DNA from: Kofleriaceae bacterium
Lineage (GTDB): Bacteria; Myxococcota_A; Polyangia; Haliangiales; Haliangiaceae
Length of the DNA stretch: 64,000 nt
Direction: 5' to 3'
Assembly: GCA_018058095.1 (NCBI GenBank)
Contig: JAGPCO010000011.1
Span: 1 to 64,000 of the forward strand
Shown: positions 54,616 through 64,000 of the stretch, piece after piece
Layout: each line of letters starts with the position of its first letter
How positions within the stretch are numbered: position 1 is the first letter of the stretch
Notes under the pieces: generated by a model
Seen by the model: the letters and a program-made list of their open reading frames with translations, nothing else
Told to the model about the DNA's origin: nothing
The model's database searches: none
Position numbers and translations under genes: made by a program

Positions 54616-55911
54616 TCAGGGCTCGTCGAGCGTGGCCCGCTTGCCGGTGCCCGGCTTGCGGGTCTTGGTCTTGCCGCGCTTGCTGGTGACCAGGGCTGGA
54701 CCGGCGTCGGGCCGGGCCCGGGCATCCGGGGTGGCGTCGACGGCGGCGGCGTCCGCCGGCGCCGCGTCGACGGGGGCGGTCACGGGCGCGGCCGGCGTGG
54801 CATCCGTGGCAGGGGTCGTGGCGACCAGCGCGGTCGGGCCGACCAGCGCGGTCGGGCCGGCCGCTGGGCCGGGCGATGCGTCTGCGCCCAGGCCGACGAC
54901 GGCGACGCCGGCGCCGGCGCCGACCGCGAGCAGGGCGGCGGCGGCGGCCAGCACCCGGCGGCGTGAGGCCGGACGGGTCAACCCGGTCAGGGCCTGGGCC
55001 AGCGCCTCGGCGCTCGGCGTACGCGCGGCCGGGTCGGGCGCCAGCGCCGCCTCGACGATCGCGTCGGCCCGGCGGTCGAGGCCACGCGCGCCCGGCAGGG
55101 TGAACCGCCCCAGCGGCAGCTCGCCGGTGATGAGCTCGTAGAAGATCACGCCGAGCGCGTAGACGTCGGCGCGCCCATCGACGGCGCGGGCGTCGCGGCG
55201 CTGCTCCGGCGCGAGGTAGTACAGCGTGCCGAGCGCGAGGTCGGTCCGGGTCAGGGTGGTGACCTGCGTCGTGTCGATGCGGGCCAGGCCGAAGTCGACG
55301 ACCCGGACCCGGCCGTCGTCACCCCGCACCAGGTTGGCCGGCTTGAGATCGCGGTGGACGATGCCAGCCTGATGGGCCGCGGCGACGGCGTGGCACACCT
55401 CGGCCAGCAGGGCGGCGGCGCTGGCGACCGGCATGGGCCCGTGCGCGCGCAGGTGGGCCGCCAGGTCCTGGCCCTCGACCAGCTCGGTCACCAGGTACGG
55501 CGTCCCGTCGTCGTCGCCGACCTCGAGCAGGCGGGCCAGCCCCGGGTGCTCGAGCCGGCGCAGCGCCTCGGCCTCGCGCGCGACCCGCGCGGCGGCGCTG
55601 CCATCGGCCATCGCCGCCAGCTCCGGATGCAGCACCTTGATCGCCACCGGCCCGGCCGCCGCGGCGGCGCCGCTGTCGTCGACGGCGTGGGCCCGGTACA
55701 CCGTGCCCATGCCGCCGCTGCCGAGGCGGGCGTCGAGCTGGTAGCGGCCGAGCCGGGCGCCGGTGCGGTCGTGGGCCAGGGTCAGCGCCACGCCCGGGGC
55801 GGTGCCCAGCGTCGACAGCGCGGCGTCGAGGCCACACCCGCCGCAGCGCAGGCGGGGCTCGCCGACGGCGACGGCGACCGCGCCGCGGCAGGCCGGGCAC
55901 AACACGTTCAC
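54616..55911 (-). CDS. Ser/Thr protein kinase with N-terminal zinc ribbon
   Basis: 431 aa, GTG start. Two CxxC pairs (CPAC, CGGC) in the first 27 residues make a zinc ribbon. The kinase (about 50-315) has LGSGGMGTVYRA, VAIKVLH, HRDLKPANLV, DFGLARI and LAPEQRRD. A membrane span lies near 320-343 and a Pro/Ala/Asp-rich tail with Lys-rich KRGKTKTRKPGTGKR follows outside the membrane. Last gene of a three-gene unit; 16 bp separate it from the sigma-54 activator, so the kinase may phosphorylate or be bound by that FHA protein. Confidence 0.93.
   Translation of the reverse strand: MNVLCPACRGAVAVAVGEPRLRCGGCGLDAALSTLGTAPGVALTLAHDRTGARLGRYQLDARLGSGGMGTVYRAHAVDDSGAAAAAGPVAIKVLHPELAAMADGSAAARVAREAEALRRLEHPGLARLLEVGDDDGTPYLVTELVEGQDLAAHLRAHGPMPVASAAALLAEVCHAVAAAHQAGIVHRDLKPANLVRGDDGRVRVVDFGLARIDTTQVTTLTRTDLALGTLYYLAPEQRRDARAVDGRADVYALGVIFYELITGELPLGRFTLPGARGLDRRADAIVEAALAPDPAARTPSAEALAQALTGLTRPASRRRVLAAAAALLAVGAGAGVAVVGLGADASPGPAAGPTALVGPTALVATTPATDATPAAPVTAPVDAAPADAAAVDATPDARARPDAGPALVTSKRGKTKTRKPGTGKRATLDEP
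54823..54858. repeat. Perfect 18-bp tandem duplication in the kinase tail
   Basis: Two exact copies of an 18-base unit beginning GACCAGCGCGG encode a repeated GPTALV segment. Confidence 0.9.
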
Positions 55912-55927
55912 GCGGGTGCTCCGGCGC

Positions 55928-57801
<1,874 letters not shown>

Positions 57802-57805
<4 letters not shown>

Positions 57806-58764
57806 GGCGGCAGCGACAGGCCGACCGCGGCGTCGCCGATGCCGTGGTGGGACGCGTCGACCTGGACGACCCGGACCTGCTTGCCGATCAAGTTGCCGGC
57901 CTGGTGCCGATGCAGCGTCCGCACCACCTTGCCGCGGGCGAAGTCCCAGGCCCGGCGCCGGTTGCCGTCGGCGCCGTCGTAGCGCCCGGCCGAGACCAGC
58001 AGCGTCACCCGGGTCCACGGCTCCTGGCCGCCGATCACCCGCCAGGCGTCGTCGACCCAGGCCGTGGCGTAGTGGGCGTCGGCGTAGATGAGCTGACGCA
58101 GGCCGGTCAGGGCGTCGGTGGTCGCGAGCTGGACCACGGCGTCGCGCACGCCGCGGCCGCCGGCGGAGAAGCCGATCAGGGTCAGGGTGAAGCCCGGGCT
58201 GGCGCACACCGCGGCGGCGACGTGGGCCTGCACCGCGTCCAGGAACGCGACGAAGTCGCCCGGGGCGGCGTGGCCGCCGGCGCAGGCGCCGGCGTGGTCA
58301 CACCCGGCCTGCCAGTACGCGCCGCGGGCGGTCGGGCGGCCGTGGCTCGACCACGGCGCGTCGGGCGCGACGTACACCGCGTTGCGGCCGGTGGCGAGGA
58401 GGTGGGTGATGGCGGCGCCGTGGCGGGCGTCGACCCGGCCCGGGGCCATGGCGCCGTGGCCGTCGTGGTAGATGACCAGCTCGACCGGGCGGTCGGGGTC
58501 GAGCGTGGTCGGCACGAACAGCAGCGTGTCGCGCGCGCCGCCGCCGACGCTGGCCAGGCGCCCGAGCCAGGTCGCGCCGCGCTCGGCCAGGCCGCGCCGC
58601 GCCAGCGTGAGCTCGACCGCGGCCGCCGTGGACGGCTCGGCGTGGTCGAGCGTCAACCCGGGCTCGACCGGGCAGCCGGCGGCGTGGGCGACGGGCGAGG
58701 GGCAGATCGGTCCCAGCGCGAGCAGGGCGAGGCTCGCCAGGACCACGCGGCGCGTGGTCGACAT
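57802..58764 (-). CDS. Secreted alpha/beta-hydrolase-like protein
   Basis: 320 aa. A signal peptide (about 1-28, VAHA-AGC) precedes an alpha/beta-hydrolase-like domain: [22 protein letters not shown], the nucleophile elbow GFSAGGRG (about 197-204) and a C-terminal [10 protein letters not shown] that could supply the catalytic His. The acidic residue is not certain. It may act on an ester or polymer outside the cell. First gene of the unit with the FHA activator and kinase, joined by a 4-bp overlap. Confidence 0.78.
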
Positions 58765-58913
58765 GCCCCCGCCTGCAGCAGGCGCCGCGCCAGGCTGGCG
58801 CCGGTGGGATCACGGCGGCTTGCGTCGGCCCCGCCTCGCCGCCGCTGGCAAGCGGCTTGCCACCTGTAAAGCCGCTTGGCAGCGGGCCGGCCCCGCACGC
58901 TGGACGCGGACCG

Positions 58914-61900
58914 TCAGGGCCGCGGCACGGGCGGCAGGCGCGGCTCGTGCTCGGCCTGGCCGCGGACCCGACGCCAGAACGGCAGCCACCACCACTTGAG
59001 GAGCCGCGGCAGGTCCCACGACAGCAGCAGGTAGAAACACGGCACCACCAGCAGGGTGACAACCGTGCTGGCGATGATGCCGAAGCCCAGGCTGATGGCC
59101 ATCGGGATGAGGAAGCGGGCCTGCAGCTCGGTCTCGAAGATGAGCGGGGCCAGGCCGATGAAGGCGCTGGTGGCGGTCAGGATGATCGGGCGGGCGCGGA
59201 TGGCGCCGGCGTCGAGCGCGGCCCGCACCGGGTGCACGCCGCGGTCGCGGTAGTTGTTGATGGCGTCGACGTAGACCAGCGAGTCGTTGATGGCGACGCC
59301 GGCCAGGGCGATCATGCCCATCATCGACATGAGCGACCACGAGTAGCCCATGATCATGTGCCCGACCAGCGCGCCGACCACGCCGAACGGGATGGCGATG
59401 AGCACCGCCAGCGGCTGGATGTAGCTGCGGAACACGATGGCCAGGAGCGCGTACATCGCGGCGATCGCCAGCAGCATGCCGACCATGAGGTCGTTCATGC
59501 CCTCCTGCCGCTCCTTCTCGGCGCCGCCGACCGACCACGATAGGCCCGGGAAGTCGGCGACCAGGGCCGGCAGCACGTTCTTCCTCAGCTCGGCCATGAT
59601 CTCGGTCGAGTTGCCCAGGCCCTCGTCGACGTCGGCCGAGACCTCGACCGCGCGCCGGCCGTCGATGCGGCGGATCTCGGTGTACGACTGGCCGGTGCCG
59701 ACGTCGGCCACCACGCGCAGCGGCATCTCCGCCCCGGTCGGGGTCCGCACCATCAGCTCCTCGAAGCTGAACTCGCTGTTGCGCTCGGCTTCGGGCAGAC
59801 GCACGAACACCCGCACCTCGTCGCGGCCGCGCTGCAGGCGCAGCGCCTCGGCGCCGAAGAACGAGCCACGCACGGCCCGGGCCAGGTCGAACGCGGTCAC
59901 CCCGGCGGCCCGCCCCTCGTCGGTCACGCGCAGGTCGAGCTGCGGCTTGCCGGTCGAGAACCCGTCGTCGAGGTCCTTGGCGCCCTTGAGCTTGCCCAGC
60001 TCCCGCGCCAGCTGCGCGGCGGCCAGCTCGAGCACCTCCGAGCTGGGGTGGCTGATCTCGACGGCGACGGCCCGCCCGGCCGAGAAGCCGGTGGTGTACT
60101 GGACGTTGGTGGTCTCGATGCCCGGGTAGTCGGCCATCGCCTCGCGCCACTCGCGCGCGAACGCCTCCGAGCGCAGGTCGCGCTGGTCGATCGGCACCAG
60201 GTAGGCGAAGGCCTGGACGATGTGGCCGCCAGCCTGGCCGGAGAAGCCGCCCGGGCCGTTGTTCTGCTGGGTCGCGCCGACCACCGAGAAGATGCCGCGC
60301 GACAGCTTGGCCTCGCCGCCGTGCTTGTCGAGGATCTTGCGGGCCGCACGCACCAGCTCGTCCTCGAGCGCGTGCGAGCGCTCGACCGGCGAGCCGAACG
60401 GCAGGCGGGCCTCGAAGGTGATGACGTCGCTCTCGATCACCGGCATGAAGGTCTGCTTGACGTGGCCGCCGCCGCACACCCCGAGCGCGAGCATGAGGAC
60501 GGCGATGGCTGCCGGCAGCGTCAGGTAGCGCCGCCGGATCGCGGCGCGGGCGATGGGCACGTAGGTCTTCGAGATGATCCAGTCGAGCCCGCGCGCCAGC
60601 TTGGCCTGCTTGGCGTCGACCCAGCGCAGGACCCCGCCGCGGCTCTCCTTGGAGTGGGCCAGGTGCGACGGCAGGATGAACAGCGACTCGAGCAGGGAGA
60701 TGCCGAGCACGGCGATGACCACGATCGGGATCTGGCGGAAGAACTTCCCCATCACCCCGGGCACGAACAGCATCGGCACGTAGGCGATCATGATGACGAG
60801 GATGGCGAAGGTGACCGGCTTGGCCACCTCGCGCACCCCGAGGATGGCGGCGTCGACACGCGAGAAGCCTTCGTCGCGGTAGCGCTGGGTCGACTCGCCG
60901 ATGTTGATGGCGTCGTCGACGACCGAGCCGAGCGCGAGGATGAACGCGAACATGCTGAGCATGTTGATCGACACGTCGGCCGCCGGCAGGAAGATGGCGG
61001 CGCCGAGGAACGAGGTCGGGATGCCGAGCGAGACCCACAGCGCCAGCCGCAGCTCGAGGAACAGGCCGAGCAGGATGATGACCAGGACCAGGCCCTGCAG
61101 CGCGTTGTCGATGAGCAGGTTCATGCGGCCGCGGTACAGCTCGGACAGGTCGAACCAGGTGGCGACGCCGACCCCGGGCGGCAGGCGGTCGGTCGCCTGC
61201 AGCTTCTTGACGAAGGCGTGGACGGCGGCGGCGACCTCGAGCGGCTTCTGGTCGCCGACCCGGAACACCTCGAGCGAGACCGCCCGCTTGCCGTCCCAGT
61301 AGCCGACCTCGTCGGTGTCTGCGAAGGCATCGCGGATGGTGGCGATCTGACCCAGCTTGAGCTGCGAGCCGTCGGGCTGGGCCAGCACCGGGATCTCGGC
61401 CAGCTCGCTGCCCTGGTCGCGCCGCTCGGTGGTGCGCAGCAGCACCTCGCCGCGGCTGCTCTTGATGCGGCCGGCCGGCAGCTCGATCGACGACGCTCGC
61501 ACCACGGCCGCGACCTGGTCGAGGGTGAGGCGGTGCTCGCGCAGCTTGTCCTGGCTGATCTCGATCGAGATCTCCGGCTGGCGGATGCCGCTCAGCTCGA
61601 CCACCGAGATCTCGGGCGTGAGGAGCAGCTCCTCGCGCGCCTGCTCGGCGATGGCCTTGAGGGTGGCCTCGTCCTGGTCGCCGTACAGCACCAGGGAGAT
61701 GACCCGGGTCCGGTTGGTGGCCATGAACACGATCGGCTTGTCGGCGTCCTCCGGGAAGGTCGCGACCCGGTCGATGGCGGCGCGGACCCGGTTGAGGGCC
61801 TCGTCGGGGTTGGTCCCGAGCAGGAGCTCGGCGGTGAGGACGGAGAAGCCTTCGCCCGAGGTCGAGGTGATGCGCTTGATGCCGTCGACCTGGCGCACCG

Positions 61901-62156
61901 CCTCCTCGGCGACCAGGGTCACGCCCTTCTCGACCTCGTCGGGCGAGGCGCCCGGGTACGGGACCTGGATGACGATGAGGTCGAGGTCGACCTCGGGGAA
62001 GACCTCCTGCTTGGTGCGGAACAGGGTGATGAGTCCACCCAGGCACACCAGCAGGACGATGATGTTGGCGGCGACCGGGTTCTGGATGAACCAGGCCATG
62101 ACCCCGCGCCGGGCGCTGGGGTCGACCTTGGTCGCGAAGGTCCGGCCCGCGCTCAC
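58914..62156 (-). CDS. RND-family efflux pump inner-membrane transporter
   Basis: 1080 aa. The subunit exports substrates through a tripartite pump driven by protons. About 12 membrane spans are visible: the first near 23-45 (PVAANIIVLLVCLGGLITLF), the two large periplasmic loops, and the relay segment LGSVVDDAINIGES in span 4 with the Asp pair needed for proton transfer. PVPGVMGKFF-like and VALAGVAINDSLVYVDA segments mark the two halves. Hydrophobic-substrate (HAE1) type is favoured over metal type; substrate unknown. The GTG at 62156 overlaps the fusion-protein stop (GTGA); an internal ATG at 62099 is possible. Confidence 0.92.
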   Translation of the reverse strand: MSAGRTFATKVDPSARRGVMAWFIQNPVAANIIVLLVCLGGLITLFRTKQEVFPEVDLDLIVIQVPYPGASPDEVEKGVTLVAEEAVRQVDGIKRITSTSGEGFSVLTAELLLGTNPDEALNRVRAAIDRVATFPEDADKPIVFMATNRTRVISLVLYGDQDEATLKAIAEQAREELLLTPEISVVELSGIRQPEISIEISQDKLREHRLTLDQVAAVVRASSIELPAGRIKSSRGEVLLRTTERRDQGSELAEIPVLAQPDGSQLKLGQIATIRDAFADTDEVGYWDGKRAVSLEVFRVGDQKPLEVAAAVHAFVKKLQATDRLPPGVGVATWFDLSELYRGRMNLLIDNALQGLVLVIILLGLFLELRLALWVSLGIPTSFLGAAIFLPAADVSINMLSMFAFILALGSVVDDAINIGESTQRYRDEGFSRVDAAILGVREVAKPVTFAILVIMIAYVPMLFVPGVMGKFFRQIPIVVIAVLGISLLESLFILPSHLAHSKESRGGVLRWVDAKQAKLARGLDWIISKTYVPIARAAIRRRYLTLPAAIAVLMLALGVCGGGHVKQTFMPVIESDVITFEARLPFGSPVERSHALEDELVRAARKILDKHGGEAKLSRGIFSVVGATQQNNGPGGFSGQAGGHIVQAFAYLVPIDQRDLRSEAFAREWREAMADYPGIETTNVQYTTGFSAGRAVAVEISHPSSEVLELAAAQLARELGKLKGAKDLDDGFSTGKPQLDLRVTDEGRAAGVTAFDLARAVRGSFFGAEALRLQRGRDEVRVFVRLPEAERNSEFSFEELMVRTPTGAEMPLRVVADVGTGQSYTEIRRIDGRRAVEVSADVDEGLGNSTEIMAELRKNVLPALVADFPGLSWSVGGAEKERQEGMNDLMVGMLLAIAAMYALLAIVFRSYIQPLAVLIAIPFGVVGALVGHMIMGYSWSLMSMMGMIALAGVAINDSLVYVDAINNYRDRGVHPVRAALDAGAIRARPIILTATSAFIGLAPLIFETELQARFLIPMAISLGFGIIASTVVTLLVVPCFYLLLSWDLPRLLKWWWLPFWRRVRGQAEHEPRLPPVPRP

Positions 62157-63532
62157 GGCGCCGCCGCCCCGGGCGTGCCGCTGCCGGCGCCACCCGCCGC
62201 GCCGCCGGGCGCCGGCGCGGCCGAGCCCGAGCCCGCGCCTGCGGGTGGTGCCGCGGTCTTGCTCCCGCCATCGTCGGCCTTGCCACCGCCCGCCTTGACC
62301 TCGCGCACCTTGATGCCCGCGGCCGGCGACGACAGCGGCGACACGATGATGCGCTCGCCGTCCTTGAGCTCGCCGCGCACCATCACCTCGGTCCGGGTCC
62401 GCCACTGCGGCACGACCTTGCGGATGCGCAGCTCGTCGCCGGTCGCGACCCACACCACGTCACCCTCGCGCAAGGCCGGGCGCGGGATGGCCACCACCTC
62501 GGTCACCTCGGACCCGGTGATCTCGACCTCGACGTACGAGTTGAGCAGGAGCGGGGCCTGGCCCTTGTTGGCCGGCGCCAGCGCCAGCGGGTCGGCCACC
62601 TCGACGATGAGCCGGGCCATGCGCCCGACCGGGTCGAGGTCACCGGCCAGGCGGATGACCCGGCCCTGCCGCTCGATCACGCGCTCGCCGGCGCGCTGGC
62701 GGACCAGCGCGAGCGAGCCCTGGCTGGCGCCCGACATGCCGGGCACGGCGATGATCGGCAGACGATCGACCGGGACCGAGACCTGGATCCAGAACGCGTC
62801 GGTCCCGACCAGCGTGGCCAGCACCCCGCCGGGCCCGACCAGCTGGCCCTGATCCACGGCGCGGGCCAGCACCATGGCGTTGAAGGGTGCGGTCAGGCCG
62901 GTCTTGCTGATGGCCAGCTGCTGCCGCTGCAGGCCGCTCTCGGCCGCGCGCACCGCGCCCTCGGCCGCCAGCATCTGCGGGTCACGCAGGGCGAGCGAGC
63001 CGGCCTCGGGCGGCTTCTCACCGAGCAGCTGCCACTCCTTCTCGGCGATACGCTTGCGGCTCTTCTCGACCTCGAGCTCGGTGCGGGCGATCGTGACCTG
63101 GGCGTTCTGCTGCGCCAGCGCCAGCTTGTAGTCGCGCGCGTCGACCCGCAGCAGCGGCTGCCCGCTCTTGAACCGGCCGCCCGGCACCAGCTCGGGCGAC
63201 ATCCACACCACCCGGCCGCCGACCTCGGCGCCGACCAGGACCTGGCGCGCCGGCACCACCGTGCCGGTGGCGGTGACTCGTTGCGGCTCGGCGGTGACCC
63301 GGGCGACCACCAGCTCGACCGGGGTGGCCGACGACTTCTTGTCCTCGCGCTTGGCCGCCGGCTTGGCGGCGATGAGCGCGCGCATGATGAACACCCCGAT
63401 CGCCAGCAGCGCGAACACGGCGATGGCGCGCAGCGCCAGCGCGAGGCCCTTGGCCGGCGGGTAGGGGTCGGTGCCCGCGCCGGGGTACGGCAGCTCGGTC
63501 GGGGTGGCGCTCGGGTCGTGCGGATCACTCAT
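62153..63532 (-). CDS. RND efflux membrane fusion protein (HlyD/AcrA type)
   Basis: 459 aa. One N-terminal membrane span (about 34-54), then lipoyl halves (VTATGTVVPARQVLVGAEVG and ISKTGLTAPFNAMVLARAV) around a coiled-coil hairpin (ARTELEVEKSRKRIAEKEWQ) and beta-barrel domains. The protein bridges the inner-membrane pump and the outer-membrane channel in the periplasm. The last 45 residues are Gly/Ala/Pro-rich and include AGGGKADDGGSK, the same GGGKADD seen near lipoprotein N-termini here. Overlaps both neighbours by 4 bp. Confidence 0.93.
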   Translation of the reverse strand: MSDPHDPSATPTELPYPGAGTDPYPPAKGLALALRAIAVFALLAIGVFIMRALIAAKPAAKREDKKSSATPVELVVARVTAEPQRVTATGTVVPARQVLVGAEVGGRVVWMSPELVPGGRFKSGQPLLRVDARDYKLALAQQNAQVTIARTELEVEKSRKRIAEKEWQLLGEKPPEAGSLALRDPQMLAAEGAVRAAESGLQRQQLAISKTGLTAPFNAMVLARAVDQGQLVGPGGVLATLVGTDAFWIQVSVPVDRLPIIAVPGMSGASQGSLALVRQRAGERVIERQGRVIRLAGDLDPVGRMARLIVEVADPLALAPANKGQAPLLLNSYVEVEITGSEVTEVVAIPRPALREGDVVWVATGDELRIRKVVPQWRTRTEVMVRGELKDGERIIVSPLSSPAAGIKVREVKAGGGKADDGGSKTAAPPAGAGSGSAAPAPGGAAGGAGSGTPGAAAP

Positions 63533-64000
63533 GGCGTCCTCGTCGGGGTCGTGCGGCCGGGCGCCGGTTGGCGCGGCGGAGAGTTCGGGCTCGAGGTCGA
63601 CGCACGCGGGCGGGCCAGCGCGGGCGCGGCCAGGGTGCGGGTCCAGGTCCCGCCCAGGGCGCGGTACAGCCGGACCCGCAGCGACAGGTGCTGGCGGGCG
63701 GCGTCGAGCGCGGCCAGCTCGACTCGCTGCTCGGCCTGGAGCGCGCTCAGCACCGGCAGGTAGTCGATCTGGCCCTCGCGGTAGCGGTCGCGCGCCTCGC
63801 GCAGGGTGGCGGCCGCCAGCTCGCGCTGCGCGGTCAGCTCGACCACCAGCGCGAGCTGGTGCTGCTCCTGCGCCAGCGCCGCCTCGACCTCGGTCATGGC
63901 GGTGAGCATGGCCTGGCCGTAGCCGGCCAGGCGCTCGCTGACGACGGCGTGCTGCTGGTCGACCGCGGCGGCGCGTCGACCGTTGTCGAACAGCGGCGCG
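63529..64000 (-). CDS. Outer-membrane efflux channel (TolC/NodT type), 5' end cut by window
   Basis: The last 156 codons are present and the frame runs off the window. Helical segments (VDQQHAVVSERLAGYGQAML, AALAQEQHQLALVVELTAQR, YREGQIDYLPVLSALQAEQR) and the LFDNGRR start of the second repeat are typical of TolC-like proteins. The stop overlaps the start of the membrane fusion gene (ATGA), so the channel is translated first in the tripartite pump operon. The C-terminus is Pro/Ser-rich. Confidence 0.88.
   Translation of the reverse strand, partial: APLFDNGRRAAAVDQQHAVVSERLAGYGQAMLTAMTEVEAALAQEQHQLALVVELTAQRELAAATLREARDRYREGQIDYLPVLSALQAEQRVELAALDAARQHLSLRVRLYRALGGTWTRTLAAPALARPRASTSSPNSPPRQPAPGRTTPTRTP

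Overview
The window is very GC-rich DNA with no plasmid, phage or transposase signature. It reads like a chromosome segment of a myxobacterium, most likely from the Haliangium/Kofleriaceae side of the Myxococcota; this is inference from gene content. Supporting traits are three eukaryote-type Ser/Thr kinases (one with WD40 repeats, one with AAA plus TPR domains), an FHA-domain sigma-54 activator, two PilZ domains in one protein, many lipoproteins and beta-barrel-like secreted proteins, an RHS giant, and lipoproteins with a GGGK-DD motif just after the lipid-attachment cysteine. Coding density is high: no gene-free stretch exceeds 300 bp.

Layout. 0-6.3 kb: a lipoprotein M1-type metallopeptidase, two linked lipoprotein genes on the minus strand, and a SNF2 helicase. 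6.3-12.3 kb: a WD40 Ser/Thr kinase, an orphan GAF histidine kinase, protein-L-isoaspartate methyltransferase and a small basic protein. 12.3-18.3 kb: a LysR regulator divergent from a tightly packed four-gene aromatic operon encoding homogentisate dioxygenase, 4-hydroxyphenylpyruvate dioxygenase, a BoxB-type diiron epoxidase and tryptophanase, with a perfect 17-bp palindrome between regulator and operon. 18.3-25.3 kb: a small Cys/His protein, Baeyer-Villiger monooxygenase, SDR, a CrtI-like FAD enzyme coupled to YjbQ, and a lipoprotein-type catalase-peroxidase. 25.3-28.5 kb: a minus-strand run of SRPBCC protein, outer-membrane protein, ECF sigma factor with an NTF2-like tail and a 70-residue protein, the last three joined by GTGA overlaps. 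28.5-36.6 kb: a 1308-aa kinase/AAA/TPR protein, a secreted protein with an internal duplication, a methyltransferase and secreted proteins of unknown role. 36.6-42.3 kb: a 1908-aa FG-GAP/RHS protein with a unique C-terminal tail and an overlapping small membrane protein. 42.5-49 kb: TetR, DUF3592-like, SMI1/KNR4 with a histone-H1-like tail, HAD, an exported methyltransferase-like fusion, a TPR protein, two tRNAs with their own promoter and terminator, another TetR and a lipoprotein. 49-54.5 kb: Lon, a double-PilZ protein, a REP/MITE-like element and a secreted beta-barrel protein. 54.6-64 kb (all minus): hydrolase, FHA/sigma-54 activator and kinase form one coupled unit; outer-membrane factor, membrane fusion protein and RND pump form another, cut by the window end.

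Expression logic. Genes inside operons are joined by 4-bp ATGA/GTGA overlaps or carry Shine-Dalgarno sequences. Many genes that begin a transcription unit instead have a TAnnnT hexamer ending 6-8 nt before an ATG or GTG start and no ribosome binding site, which points to widespread leaderless transcription.
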